The notes under the pieces: model-generated
The model's database searches: none
What the model saw: only the letters and a program-made list of their open reading frames with translations
Told to the model about the DNA's origin: nothing
Part shown: one piece after another, positions 22,743 to 31,911 of the stretch
Position numbering within the stretch: position 1 is the stretch's first letter
How the letters are laid out: each line of letters opens with the position of its first letter
Position numbers and translations under genes: made by a program
DNA from: Diaphorobacter sp. HDW4A
GTDB lineage: Bacteria; Pseudomonadota; Gammaproteobacteria; Burkholderiales; Burkholderiaceae_C
Direction of reading: 5' to 3'
Assembly: GCF_011305995.1 (NCBI RefSeq)
Contig: NZ_CP049911.1
Span: 178,291 to 242,290 of the forward strand
Length of the DNA: 64,000 nt

Positions 22743-25700
22743 ATGAAATTTGCACTGAGTAAAAGTGAAATTGCAGTTGCGGTCGCGGTCATGCTGTCGG
22801 GCATGTCTGGCGCGCAGGCTGCGCTTGTTGCGGGCCTCTGCGAGGTCAATGGTTCGCAGATCTGTGGTGCGGAGCCGACCATCGCATCGAACGGCGTACT
22901 GACTATCAGGGGATACGCCTTCGATCCGGAGACTGGCGATCGACCAAGCGATTCCGTTTCTGGCTACGTGATCCTTCACAACGAAAGCACTGGCCAGTAT
23001 TTCAGGGTCCCGGTGCAGCGCACTGAAGCAAGGCCAGATGTCGTGGTGGACTACCTGCCGGAGAACTTCAATCAAAGCCAGTATTCCATGGTAAATGCTG
23101 GCTTTATTGCACAGGTATTCATGGCATCGCTCCCACCTGGCACATACAGTGTCCAGGACGCGCGAGTCATGATGAGCAAGAGCGGAACTGTGTCTTTAGG
23201 CCCAGCCCTCGGTAACGCTCAACCCCGCTTCGTTATTGCAGAAGGGGAGAGTCCTTTCCAGCTCATCCAGCAGGATGGTACTGTTGTGCCGCTGAAGATG
23301 GCACGGGTCGGCACCTCGTTTGTGGCAACTGGGTATCCAGCACTGCGCGACGGCAATTTCACCATCAAGGCGGTGCTGCCCTCCTATGGCACCCAGATCG
23401 AGAAGAGTGTTCCATTCGCTTACCAGCGTCCGACCCTTGGGGTTCCTGTGTCCCTTCCGCTGGTGGATGACTTCCCTGGGGTTGCGGTCAAGATGGCCCC
23501 CATTAATCCGCTCACCAACAAGACGTTGGACACCACCTCGCTGTCGATGGTTGTGGAGTCGGGCAATGCCGAGGACCTTTCGATCAATGGTGCCCCAGTT
23601 GTTGCAGGCGGCAAGCTCGATGTGACGCGACAGGCAACGAGCTCAGGCGTCTACACGGTGAATGTGAAGGACGCTGGAACCTCTCAGGTCAGCAAGAGCG
23701 TCAAGCTGTGGATCAATTTGCCTGATGCCCCGAACATCGTGTTTACCGCTGAAAGGTGGGATCCAGCTTCGAAGGTGCTGGTCAGCAGCTCGAAGGACTC
23801 CGCTGCGATCAAGGTTGAGGATATCGATATTCAGGCCAAGCTCGATCCCAGTACTAAGGATCTTTGCTCTTCGCTGACGATGATCCGCCCAGGCTACACG
23901 CTCTCGCAGACAGCGGCGGTGAACTGTGCCGTTCGCTTTGGCGACTTGCCCGAGGGGATGAAGTACAACCCCTATGCATCCAATGCACTAAGGGGCTCGC
24001 TCGCGTCTGTTGGGGACAATACGGTGAGCTACACAGCGGGCGTCGTGTACACGGACCCGGCAACGCGACAAACAGCTTTTTATCCAGCCAAGACACCTGC
24101 GTCGCAGCTGACTCTCAAGGGTGTTGAACCGGCGCTCATCAACCTGTCGTTCGTGAATGACAAGTCCCTGGATGCGTTCTACGCGCAGAACCAGAGCCAG
24201 TATCCGAACAATGAGTTCGCATTGGTGGACAAGGTCCAAGCCCGCAGCTTGGGCATTGTGAAAGTGCGCTCTCCGTATCGTGACGTGACCACACGCGTGT
24301 CCTATCCGGATGGCACCACAAAGGAGACGAATAGCTCACTCACGGATAGCAATGTCTCGCTGGCCATGCAAGCCTACGATCCATGGGAGCGCTACCCAGT
24401 TAAGGTCGAGTCGTGGTACCAACGCGCGCCGGAATTCAAGTCTGAAGTCAATCTTGATTTCATCGGCGTCCCAAGCACGCCCATTGTGGACTTTGAACGC
24501 ACCTTCACCTCGCATGACAAAGCCGATACCGTGTTGCACGGAATAGTTGGTGTATCCAGAGGCCAGAACATCGTTTTCGATTGGGAGGCGATGGGCAAAT
24601 GGCAAGTCAGCATCAAAGAAGACAAGACTGGCAATGTGCTGTCCGCTCCTGTCATGGTCGAGCAAAACGGTAGCTTCACGGTCAACCTGGGGCGCTTATC
24701 GGCTGGCACCAGATACGTGGTGGCTGAGGCAAAGATGATCGATACAAGCGGGCTGGTCTCCAACAGTTCTGTTGTGTCCAAAAGTCGATCTTTGATCACC
24801 GCCGTGGGCGACATGATCGAGGCCAAGTTGTCCGCGAGAGCAATGAGTGGCAAGGCTCCATTCGTCCAGACGATCTCTACCTCCGTCAACGACAGCAAGT
24901 TGCTTGCAAATATTCAGGCGGTGACTTGGGAGAGGCAGACGGGGGCTGACCAGTGGGAAGTCGTGATGCGCAACGATACCGATGTGCAAACGGGGCTGAA
25001 CTACACGGCGACCGTGAAAGACGTTGGCAATGCGACCTATCGTGCTGTTCTCACGAACAAGTACTCGGGTGCCGTCTACAAAACGGACCCGCTTACGCTG
25101 ACCGCTTTTGATGTACCAACCTTCACCATCAAGGCTCCATCAGTCGTGCAGGTCAATCGACCCGTAACGCTCAGTGTCGAGGCACCGGAGAACTACGAGG
25201 CCACCTATGCATGGAAACTGATCACGACCACGGGGCTGGCTAACCCTGAGAAGCTAACCGGGACGGGTAAGACGTTCACGTTCACGCCAACCGAGCTGAA
25301 GTCGTACTCGCTGGAGGTAGTTGGAAAGTCGGCCAGTGCGCCAGACAACCCAGCAGCAGAGGTGAAGAAAACGACAGGTGTCAAAGCGGTGAACCCGCTC
25401 GCTGCTCGTGCGTCGCTGCAGGGTCCTACCTATGTGGAGACAGGAAAGCCCTACCAGTACAAAGCCACGATCAATGACGTGGTGTCGGGGACAGTTGATA
25501 AGTCGTATGTCATCAAAGGCTACTGGATCCTGCCTGATGGCTCGCGCGTTGACGGCGTGGATCTGGAATTCACGCCAAGGAAAGATGACAAGCTGCTCTC
25601 CTTCTACACCTATGTTGATGGGTACCCAGAGGAGACATCGGTTTCCACACTCTCTGTGCGTACATGGGACTACACCTGGCCAGTTGAGTGGCGGATCAAG

Positions 25701-26501
25701 CTGATCCCTCAGCAAACCGACGTGCCCGCAACGGTCAAGTACAGCGTTGAAACACCGAATTTTGATATCAAGAGCCTCAACGGTGAGCAGCTCACCTACA
25801 CCTGGTCTCTTCCAGACGGAATCACCCGAACCGGTACATCCAGCACGGATGTCGCGGGGACGCTGACGGTCAACAAGCACGGAACCTTCCAGGTCGCGGT
25901 GCAAGTAGCCGACACCCGAGGCAATGCCGTGAACATTTCTTCGGAAGAGTTCACGATCTTGCCGCCTGCCTCAGTGAAGGCGCAAATGACTTTGACCTCG
26001 AAGTATGGAGAGGAGGTTTTTGCCCCCGGCTCATATTACGTGGGCTTGAAATTGCTTGAGGTTCCACGCGGTGATTCATTCCTTCGCAATGAAATGATGG
26101 TCAACGCAGAAAAGGTGGGCGAGTTCACTGGCAGCGGCACGTATATTGCATTCAAGGATCCGGGTAAATACGGATTGGTCGTCAGAACAATAACCAAGGC
26201 CGGAAACTACGGTGAAACCAGTATGGATGTTGATGTCAAGATCCCCCCAGCACCGGAATGCAACATCAAGCAAACACCTTCCACAAGCGGGAACCTGCTC
26301 ACTGCAGATTGCACAGTGGCTGTCGGCTTCATCAAGCAAACATTGTGGACGTATGAGCTTGATGGGGTAGCCCAAAAATCCACGTCAAAGTCTTTCCTGA
26401 TAAACAAGGCATGGGTTTCTACCGGACGCCTTAAAAATCTCAAGTTGACAGTTGAAACGGATTTGGGAGCTGTGAGCGAGCAGGCAATCCCTATCCAGTG
26501 A
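22743..26501 (+). CDS. Giant Ig-like surface protein with DUF4165 (RSP-like)
   Basis: The 1,252-aa protein has a signal peptide (VAVAVMLSGMSGAQA), an N-terminal DUF4165-type domain (LCEVNGSQICGAEPTIASNG and on), then a long array of beta-sandwich, Ig-like domains with no enzymatic motif. Few cysteines are present apart from the N- and C-terminal parts. A related protein, RSP, is encoded by IncHI plasmids such as R27, is found outside the cell and is needed for efficient conjugation. The gene sits directly after the lytic transglycosylase with a GGGGA ribosome site. A strong terminator lies 50 bp downstream, so it ends its own transcript. Confidence 0.75.
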   Translation: MKFALSKSEIAVAVAVMLSGMSGAQAALVAGLCEVNGSQICGAEPTIASNGVLTIRGYAFDPETGDRPSDSVSGYVILHNESTGQYFRVPVQRTEARPDVVVDYLPENFNQSQYSMVNAGFIAQVFMASLPPGTYSVQDARVMMSKSGTVSLGPALGNAQPRFVIAEGESPFQLIQQDGTVVPLKMARVGTSFVATGYPALRDGNFTIKAVLPSYGTQIEKSVPFAYQRPTLGVPVSLPLVDDFPGVAVKMAPINPLTNKTLDTTSLSMVVESGNAEDLSINGAPVVAGGKLDVTRQATSSGVYTVNVKDAGTSQVSKSVKLWINLPDAPNIVFTAERWDPASKVLVSSSKDSAAIKVEDIDIQAKLDPSTKDLCSSLTMIRPGYTLSQTAAVNCAVRFGDLPEGMKYNPYASNALRGSLASVGDNTVSYTAGVVYTDPATRQTAFYPAKTPASQLTLKGVEPALINLSFVNDKSLDAFYAQNQSQYPNNEFALVDKVQARSLGIVKVRSPYRDVTTRVSYPDGTTKETNSSLTDSNVSLAMQAYDPWERYPVKVESWYQRAPEFKSEVNLDFIGVPSTPIVDFERTFTSHDKADTVLHGIVGVSRGQNIVFDWEAMGKWQVSIKEDKTGNVLSAPVMVEQNGSFTVNLGRLSAGTRYVVAEAKMIDTSGLVSNSSVVSKSRSLITAVGDMIEAKLSARAMSGKAPFVQTISTSVNDSKLLANIQAVTWERQTGADQWEVVMRNDTDVQTGLNYTATVKDVGNATYRAVLTNKYSGAVYKTDPLTLTAFDVPTFTIKAPSVVQVNRPVTLSVEAPENYEATYAWKLITTTGLANPEKLTGTGKTFTFTPTELKSYSLEVVGKSASAPDNPAAEVKKTTGVKAVNPLAARASLQGPTYVETGKPYQYKATINDVVSGTVDKSYVIKGYWILPDGSRVDGVDLEFTPRKDDKLLSFYTYVDGYPEETSVSTLSVRTWDYTWPVEWRIKLIPQQTDVPATVKYSVETPNFDIKSLNGEQLTYTWSLPDGITRTGTSSTDVAGTLTVNKHGTFQVAVQVADTRGNAVNISSEEFTILPPASVKAQMTLTSKYGEEVFAPGSYYVGLKLLEVPRGDSFLRNEMMVNAEKVGEFTGSGTYIAFKDPGKYGLVVRTITKAGNYGETSMDVDVKIPPAPECNIKQTPSTSGNLLTADCTVAVGFIKQTLWTYELDGVAQKSTSKSFLINKAWVSTGRLKNLKLTVETDLGAVSEQAIPIQ

Positions 26502-26550
26502 CGCGGCATGTAGGAACAGCCGAAGTGTGATGTAGAAAAAATCACACAAA

Positions 26551-26596
26551 GGGTCGAAAAGCGAAGAAATTCAGCTCTTTTCGACCCCTTTTTTTT
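26551..26596 (+). terminator. Rho-independent terminator after the Ig-like gene
   Basis: Arms GGGTCGAAAAG (26551-26561) and CTTTTCGACCC (26577-26587) are perfect over 11 bp and followed by an 8-base T-run. It separates the Ig-like gene from the traL operon. Confidence 0.85.
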
Positions 26597-26646
26597 GTTT
26601 CGAGCCTCGTACTATCCTTCTACCGCTTTGATGCAAGCGATAAGGA

Positions 26647-27252
26647 ATGAACGTCGTGAATAGGGCTGTGTTACTGACCGTTGGAATTGCACTCGCTTGC
26701 ACAGGGTGCGCTCCTATTTATATTGATGTTCCTCAGCCCAAGAAAAATATTGTGGTGGCGCAACGCGATGTCACAGTCATTCACGGCGTAGCTGCAACCG
26801 AGACTCACAAAGAATATGTCATCACAGATGTGATGAACATGAATGAGTTGAATCCCGAGGAAATGGTGATCTGGGTCTCAGGTGTTGACCTGAAGAAAAG
26901 TAAGTTGCAGCGCCCTGGCGAACGGCTAGCGGGTGATGCTCAAGGTGACCGCCTACTTACGTTCAACACAAAGGTTGAGGTCTATTCATTCGGGGTTTCC
27001 AAGGCGGGACTCAGTGTGGCTGGGCAGCTGGCGCTTGAGAAATTCAAGGCCAAGACAACAGATCGCTTCTATGTCGAATTTCTGAATAACGACGAGATGA
27101 ATGAAAAAAACGTCAATCAGATGGTTGACGTATGGCGCGATTTATCCGTGAAGCTGAAAAGCCAGGGGCTCAATACAGCAAACGTGGTGATGGGTGGTAG
27201 TAAATATGGGCAAGAAACTAGTGCCATTGTGATGGTGAAGGTTGGAAAATGA
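26647..27252 (+). CDS. Putative lipoprotein upstream of traL
   Basis: The protein of about 200 aa has a signal sequence ending in a lipobox-like LACTGCAP, so it is probably lipidated at this Cys and anchored to the outer membrane. The C-terminal half resembles periplasmic beta/alpha domains (RFYVEFLNNDEMNEK...TANVVMGGSKYG). AAGGA abuts ATG 26647, so GTG 26656 (9 nt spacing) may be the true start. Its stop overlaps the traL start by 4 bp (ATGA), which ties it to the tra operon. IncHI plasmids also carry lipoprotein genes (htd) near this place. Confidence 0.6.
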   Translation: MNVVNRAVLLTVGIALACTGCAPIYIDVPQPKKNIVVAQRDVTVIHGVAATETHKEYVITDVMNMNELNPEEMVIWVSGVDLKKSKLQRPGERLAGDAQGDRLLTFNTKVEVYSFGVSKAGLSVAGQLALEKFKAKTTDRFYVEFLNNDEMNEKNVNQMVDVWRDLSVKLKSQGLNTANVVMGGSKYGQETSAIVMVKVGK

Positions 27253-27527
27253 CAGAAATGCCAATCCCGAATTACGTGGATGATCAAATGCAGGTGTTCT
27301 TCTGGGAAGTCGATGAGTTCTTCCCTGCGTTGATCATATTTGTGGTTATGTTCATGTGGGATCAGCTGTTGCTGGGGCTCGTGGCAACCCTGATCTTTGT
27401 GAAGCTGTTTGGTCGGTTCAAATCCAATCACATGGCTGGTGTCCTGTTCCACATGGTTTGGTGGTCTGGTGTTATGGCCTTGAATAAGAAGTTTGACAAC
27501 GGCTCAGTACGGGAAATTGCCAAATGA
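27249..27527 (+). CDS. traL: TraL, F-type T4SS inner membrane protein
   Basis: The 92-aa protein shows the TraL pattern IPNYVDDQMQVFFWEVDEFFP, then two hydrophobic stretches (ALIIFVVMFMWDQLLLGLVA and the part around MAGVLFHMVWW). TraL is a VirB3-like subunit at the base of the F-type channel that works with the TraC ATPase. It is translationally coupled on both sides by 4-bp ATGA overlaps. Confidence 0.85.
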   Translation: MTEMPIPNYVDDQMQVFFWEVDEFFPALIIFVVMFMWDQLLLGLVATLIFVKLFGRFKSNHMAGVLFHMVWWSGVMALNKKFDNGSVREIAK

Positions 27528-28342
27528 ATTTCAAGGATGCATTGCGCAGCATGAGTCAGCTGCAGGCCTTTACAAAGGCCATGCTCATGTCGAACATTAT
27601 TATGGCTGTGGGATTGACCTGCGCTATTTTTGCAGTAAGTGGGCAGCGCGAACGCGTTGTTCTTGTGCCGCCTGCATTGGATAGGCGCGCAGAGATTGCT
27701 TGGAAATCAGCTGATAAAGAATATTTGAAGAGCTTTGGTCTTTATATAGCCACATTGGTTGGCAATATTCAGCCAAAAAGCTCCTCGCTGGTCCTGGATT
27801 CGGTTTCGCAGTTCATGGACCCGAAGATCTACACGGATTTTCGTAGGCAAATGCTGTCGATTATTGAAGATCCTCAGTTCAAATCATCCGGCGCGACTAT
27901 TTCCTTCCAGCCCAACTCATTGCAGTGGGAAGGCGAGACATCCCGTGTCTTCGTGACAGGCACGCTCATCACCGCGTCCTCGGGTACGCAGAAGTACCAG
28001 AAGCAAGTGACATATGAAGTGGGGCTGGCCATACGTGAAGGCCGTCCATGGGTGACCCATTTCCTCAGTTACGAGGGAAATATTCCTCGCACCGTGACGT
28101 GGCATCTGAACCAGGCCCAGCGTGACAAGAAAAGCGTGCCGGACTATGCAAATCCGCAGGCCGTCAAGCGATCCGTCCCGGACTCCAATCCATCGGATAT
28201 GACGGACTTGTCTGCGATGCGCACAAGCATTCCACCGGCTGATGGCCAGGGCCCCACTTCAGGTGCTCCGGAGGCTTCAGTTCCTGGTGCTGCTCCTGCA
28301 TCGGATCCGCATCCTGAAGACATTATTGAGAAGAAGGAATAG
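27524..28342 (+). CDS. traE: TraE, VirB8-like T4SS scaffold
   Basis: The 272-aa protein has one N-terminal membrane helix (MLMSNIIMAVGLTCAIFAV) and a periplasmic domain with the TraE motif YLKSFGLYIATLVGNI. The C-terminal tail is Pro/Ala/Ser-rich and longer than in F TraE. It joins the inner membrane platform to the core complex. The start overlaps the traL stop by 4 bp, and traK follows 3 bp after its stop. Confidence 0.85.
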   Translation: MNFKDALRSMSQLQAFTKAMLMSNIIMAVGLTCAIFAVSGQRERVVLVPPALDRRAEIAWKSADKEYLKSFGLYIATLVGNIQPKSSSLVLDSVSQFMDPKIYTDFRRQMLSIIEDPQFKSSGATISFQPNSLQWEGETSRVFVTGTLITASSGTQKYQKQVTYEVGLAIREGRPWVTHFLSYEGNIPRTVTWHLNQAQRDKKSVPDYANPQAVKRSVPDSNPSDMTDLSAMRTSIPPADGQGPTSGAPEASVPGAAPASDPHPEDIIEKKE

Positions 28343-28345
28343 GGC

Positions 28346-29488
28346 ATGCTCGGTATGAAAAAGAACACGCTCTGTGTCCTTGTGTCTTTGCTGTTTGCTG
28401 GCGCGGTATCCGCACAGGACGCGGGCACCCAGCCAGTAGCTGCAGACGCGCACAAACGGGCCATCAAGGCAGAGCTTTCCAAACCTGTAGCGCTGAACGT
28501 TGCTGGCGCTGCAGTGGATCTCGATCCGAAGCCTATTTCGCAAATTGCCGCTTCAACTGCGGGTACATCTGCCAATCCTGCATCGCGATTTGTGGAGCGC
28601 CCAGGCACCGGCTCCAGCAAGTCCGTCGCTACAGCCCCCAAGATCACGCTTCCTGAAGGACCACTTGGCAAAGCTCCAGGTGATCTCAAGTCATCAGTGC
28701 TGAGTGCTCAGCGCGCTGGTGGGGTCGGACTGGATTCGATTCAGCGGGACATGAATCTCCCGGGCCTGAAGAAGGATGATCCTTCGCTCAAGCCCTTCGT
28801 TCTGCATACGCGCAATGGTGTCAATGAGATCGTGCGCCTCTCGGGAAGGCTTCTCAATCGAATTGCTACTCCATTCGTGAAGCCGGTAGTGGTCGATGAG
28901 TCCGGGTCGACCGTGAAGGTGATCGGCAGCGATGTGTACTTCATGCCTGCGGGCGAGACGCCCATTGGGCTGTACATCGTGGATGAGGTGAACACCGGCC
29001 AAACGATCTCGCTGACGGTTGTGCCTGCATACGACATTCCTGGTCAGTCGATCATCGTCAAACTGGAAGATCTCCGCGCTACGCAGAATCTTGCGCTCGC
29101 TGCAGCTACGCCCGAAGAGGGCGAGATTGCTCAGCCCCGTGCAAGTGATTACACCGGCTATGTGCGCACTCTGATGACTCAGGCTGTGCGCGGAAAAATA
29201 AACGGGTTCAACCCAGTGCCTCTGGAAGGCGGTATTGCTCGTCTGGGAACGATTGAAGTGGTGCCGGAAGTCGCCTTCACCGGATCGGTCGTTGACATCT
29301 ATCGCTATGTCATCACCAACAAGGGGACTGAACCAATCGATCTGGTCGAAACCGCTTTCTACCGCAAAGGGGTGAAGGCAGTGAGCTTCTTCCCCTCGCA
29401 ATCCTTGACGCCTGAGGGGAGTGGCTATGTGTTCATCATGGCCGACAAACCTGAGTCTCCCGCTTCGTTGCAATGGGAGGGCCAATGA
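28346..29488 (+). CDS. traK: TraK, secretin-like core component (VirB9-like)
   Basis: The 380-aa protein has a signal peptide (CVLVSLLFAGAVSA) and then a low-complexity linker. The TraK C-terminal beta domain follows (about residues 150-370: VNEIVRLSGRLLNRIATPF, then VYRYVITN-type strands). It forms the outer core ring with TraV and TraB. A GGAATAGGG ribosome site precedes ATG. The stop overlaps the traB start by 4 bp. Confidence 0.85.
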   Translation: MLGMKKNTLCVLVSLLFAGAVSAQDAGTQPVAADAHKRAIKAELSKPVALNVAGAAVDLDPKPISQIAASTAGTSANPASRFVERPGTGSSKSVATAPKITLPEGPLGKAPGDLKSSVLSAQRAGGVGLDSIQRDMNLPGLKKDDPSLKPFVLHTRNGVNEIVRLSGRLLNRIATPFVKPVVVDESGSTVKVIGSDVYFMPAGETPIGLYIVDEVNTGQTISLTVVPAYDIPGQSIIVKLEDLRATQNLALAAATPEEGEIAQPRASDYTGYVRTLMTQAVRGKINGFNPVPLEGGIARLGTIEVVPEVAFTGSVVDIYRYVITNKGTEPIDLVETAFYRKGVKAVSFFPSQSLTPEGSGYVFIMADKPESPASLQWEGQ

Positions 29489-30987
29489 GTCTTATCCAGA
29501 AGCTCAACAACCTGCCGCCTAAACAGCGCAGGAATGTGTTGGTCATTGGTTCGATCGTCTTTGTGATCGCTGTGAGCTGGGTTCTTACATCGCTCACAAA
29601 TGGAAAATCTAACCGTTCACCACGCGCTTCAAAGCCTGAAGTGACCGTGGTAACACCTGCTCGCACCACTGGTGTAGAGCAAGTGGCCACGCGTATTGAC
29701 TCCCTCGAAAAGGGGCAGGCCGATATGAAGGCAAAGTTCGAGCGTTGGCTTGAGGAGGCGCAAAAGCGGCAGAAGCACGATGCAGATCCAACGCTCGATG
29801 CCTTTGGCGATGGCGGAAAGGATTCCTCAAAGCAATCGAAGGATCCTTTGCCAAGCTTGCCCGATGCAGCCAGTGTGTTCGACGCTCCGGCAAACAAGCC
29901 CAAGGACCTTCCTCCACCACCAACGCCTGCAGCTCCTCCTACGCCCGCACTGCCAGCCACAGCAACTGCTGATAGCGGTATGCCTCAGGACGCCGCGCCA
30001 GCTGCGCCACCCAAGAAAACCATCCGCTTGATCAATGAAAGTGGAGTCCTCGACGGGTCGCAAGCCGACACCAAGTTGAACAAGCCTCAAACGGCGGCGA
30101 AAGCTGATAAGCGTGACTCGGCTTTCATTCCTAGTGGATCCATGTTCACAGGCGTGTTGCTCAATGGTTTGGATGCGCCGACCTCATCTGTAGCACAGAA
30201 GAATCCCACGCCAGTGGTTATCCGCGTGAAGCGAGAAGCATTGCTGCCAAATTTCGCGTCGATTGACGTGCGTGAGTGCTTTGCCATCGCATCTGGCTAC
30301 GGGCAGTTGTCTTCCGAGCGCGCAATGATGAGAACAGAGGCACTCTCTTGTGTGCGTTCGGATGGGAAGGTCATCGAGAACAAGATCGAGGCCTACATCG
30401 TTGGCACCGACGGAAAGGTGGGCATACCAGGACGCTTGGTATCTAAGCAGGGCCAGATGATTGCCCGCTCGTTGCTCGCGGGTACGTTGGGGGGGCTGGG
30501 CCAGGCGCTCAATCGATCGCGTGTCCCATCGCTCAACATCGATCCGACACAGGATCGAAACCTGTACCAGTCCGATTCACTTTCGTCCATCGGGCAATCG
30601 GGCCTGGCTGGTGGTATCGCCTCATCCACCAACATGATCGCCAAGTTCTACTTGGACATGGCCAAAGAGACATTCCCTGTCGTGGAAGTACCTGCTGGTG
30701 AGGTCGTCACTTTGATCATTACCCGTGGAACCCAACTTCCCCTGAAGGGCTCCACAAGCCTGCAACGCATTGCCGATCCGAATGTGCGCCAGCGCAGTCC
30801 TGCCGCAGCGCATGGCCAGCAGTCAAGCCATCAGTCCGAGGACTCAGGTGACTCCCTGGAGGATCTACCCCGGACGATTGGCGCAGGCGTTCCGCAAGCC
30901 ATGTCTCAACACGTGAATAGCGCCGTGTCTGGCCAGCGGGGCGGTACCTCTCCCTCGGCGAATTTCAGCAACGGCCTGGGCTGGTGA
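29485..30987 (+). CDS. traB: TraB, VirB10-like core protein
   Basis: The 500-aa protein has one N-terminal membrane helix (VLVIGSIVFVIAVSWVLTSL), a coiled coil (VATRIDSLEKGQADMKAKFE), a Pro-rich linker (residues about 120-185) and a C-terminal VirB10/TrbI-like beta barrel (SAFIPSGSMFTGVLLNGLDA). It spans the periplasm and joins TraC/TraD energy to the outer pore. ATG 29485 overlaps the traK stop (ATGA). It ends 15 bp before traV. Confidence 0.9.
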   Translation: MSLIQKLNNLPPKQRRNVLVIGSIVFVIAVSWVLTSLTNGKSNRSPRASKPEVTVVTPARTTGVEQVATRIDSLEKGQADMKAKFERWLEEAQKRQKHDADPTLDAFGDGGKDSSKQSKDPLPSLPDAASVFDAPANKPKDLPPPPTPAAPPTPALPATATADSGMPQDAAPAAPPKKTIRLINESGVLDGSQADTKLNKPQTAAKADKRDSAFIPSGSMFTGVLLNGLDAPTSSVAQKNPTPVVIRVKREALLPNFASIDVRECFAIASGYGQLSSERAMMRTEALSCVRSDGKVIENKIEAYIVGTDGKVGIPGRLVSKQGQMIARSLLAGTLGGLGQALNRSRVPSLNIDPTQDRNLYQSDSLSSIGQSGLAGGIASSTNMIAKFYLDMAKETFPVVEVPAGEVVTLIITRGTQLPLKGSTSLQRIADPNVRQRSPAAAHGQQSSHQSEDSGDSLEDLPRTIGAGVPQAMSQHVNSAVSGQRGGTSPSANFSNGLGW

Positions 30988-31002
30988 TTAGGTGAATTGA
31001 TC

Positions 31003-31509
31003 ATGAAGATTCCACAAACTTTTATGCGGCTGGTGCCGCTCCTGGCCAGCTTTGCAATTACCGGCTGCGGCTCGCTGCTCAACGCTGGCGGTAGCTCTGA
31101 TTTCAACTGCGATCGAAGCAACAACTGCCCAACACCCCTTGAGGTGTACGACCAGACAAACGGCGCCCCTGCAGGCGTATCGAAAGGACGTACCCCGGAA
31201 GGGTGGGCGAAATCTAACGTCAAGTCTTCCAGCTCCGGCAAGGATCAAGCTGGAAATGTTCCAGCGCTCCGCCTGGATCTCACCCAGATGACGCCTGAGG
31301 CCAGCATGGTGACTGCTGCAGCCCCACCAGCTCGTCCTTTGCGTGAGCCCAGCCAAGTCATGCGGATCTGGATTTCACCTTGGAGAGATTCGAGTGACAG
31401 CCTGAATTGGTCAGGCTACGTCTTCACCGAAGTTACGCCAAAACGCTGGAGTTTTGGCGAACAAGAAGTGCGTCATCAAGGATTGCCGCCTTCATTTTTC
31501 CCGCGTTAG
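31003..31509 (+). CDS. traV: TraV, core complex lipoprotein
   Basis: The 168-aa lipoprotein has the lipobox AITGCGS after a short signal sequence and the TraV-typical FNCDRSNNCPTPLEVYD cysteine motif. The C-terminus includes MRIWISPWRDSSDSLNWSGYVF, as in TraV of SXT-type systems. It anchors the TraK/TraB core to the outer membrane. ATG 31003 with GGTGA upstream is preferred to TTG 30997. About 30 bp separate it from traA. Confidence 0.85.
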   Translation: MKIPQTFMRLVPLLASFAITGCGSLLNAGGSSDFNCDRSNNCPTPLEVYDQTNGAPAGVSKGRTPEGWAKSNVKSSSSGKDQAGNVPALRLDLTQMTPEASMVTAAAPPARPLREPSQVMRIWISPWRDSSDSLNWSGYVFTEVTPKRWSFGEQEVRHQGLPPSFFPR

Positions 31510-31538
31510 TTTTCTTTAACCCTAGAAAGGACCTTTCC

Positions 31539-31886
31539 ATGAACTCCATCAACCAAACGGCTGGCAACCAATCGGCTGCTCTGTCCAACAAGGCTCAAGT
31601 GGCTCTGCTGCTTGCTGTGGCAATCATCATTCCCATGCAGGCAATGGCCGGTGCTGGCGGTACCGAATTCACGCAGGTCTATGACCAGCTGACAGGCTGG
31701 GCCAACGGCACGCTGGGCAAGGTGCTGGGCGTTGCAGCTCTGCTGGTGGGCCTGGGCGTCGGCGTGATCAAGCAATCCGTGATCGCCGCTGTGGTGGGCA
31801 TCGCTATGGCTCTGACCGCCGGTTTCGGCCCAGGCGTCATCGATGGCGTGATCTCCACTGGTGTTCGCGTCACCAACATGATCTGA
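31539..31886 (+). CDS. traA: TraA, F-type propilin
   Basis: The 115-aa propilin has a long leader with a hydrophobic core (VALLLAVAIIIPMQAMA) and a signal peptidase site after AMA (about residue 37). This leaves a mature pilin of about 78 residues with two hydrophobic segments (VLGVAALLVGLGVGVIKQSV and AAVVGIAMALTAGFGPGVI). This layout matches F-type pilins, which are held in the membrane before assembly. ATG 31539 follows AAAGGA by a good distance. No traX or traQ chaperone gene is nearby. Confidence 0.85.
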   Translation: MNSINQTAGNQSAALSNKAQVALLLAVAIIIPMQAMAGAGGTEFTQVYDQLTGWANGTLGKVLGVAALLVGLGVGVIKQSVIAAVVGIAMALTAGFGPGVIDGVISTGVRVTNMI

Positions 31887-31911
31887 GTTTGCAACGTCCT
31901 AAGGGGAAAGA

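Noticed and set aside
31407..31538. N-terminal extension of the pilin gene to 31407
   Set aside because: It overlaps traV in another frame; the propilin leader and ribosome site clearly place the start at 31539.
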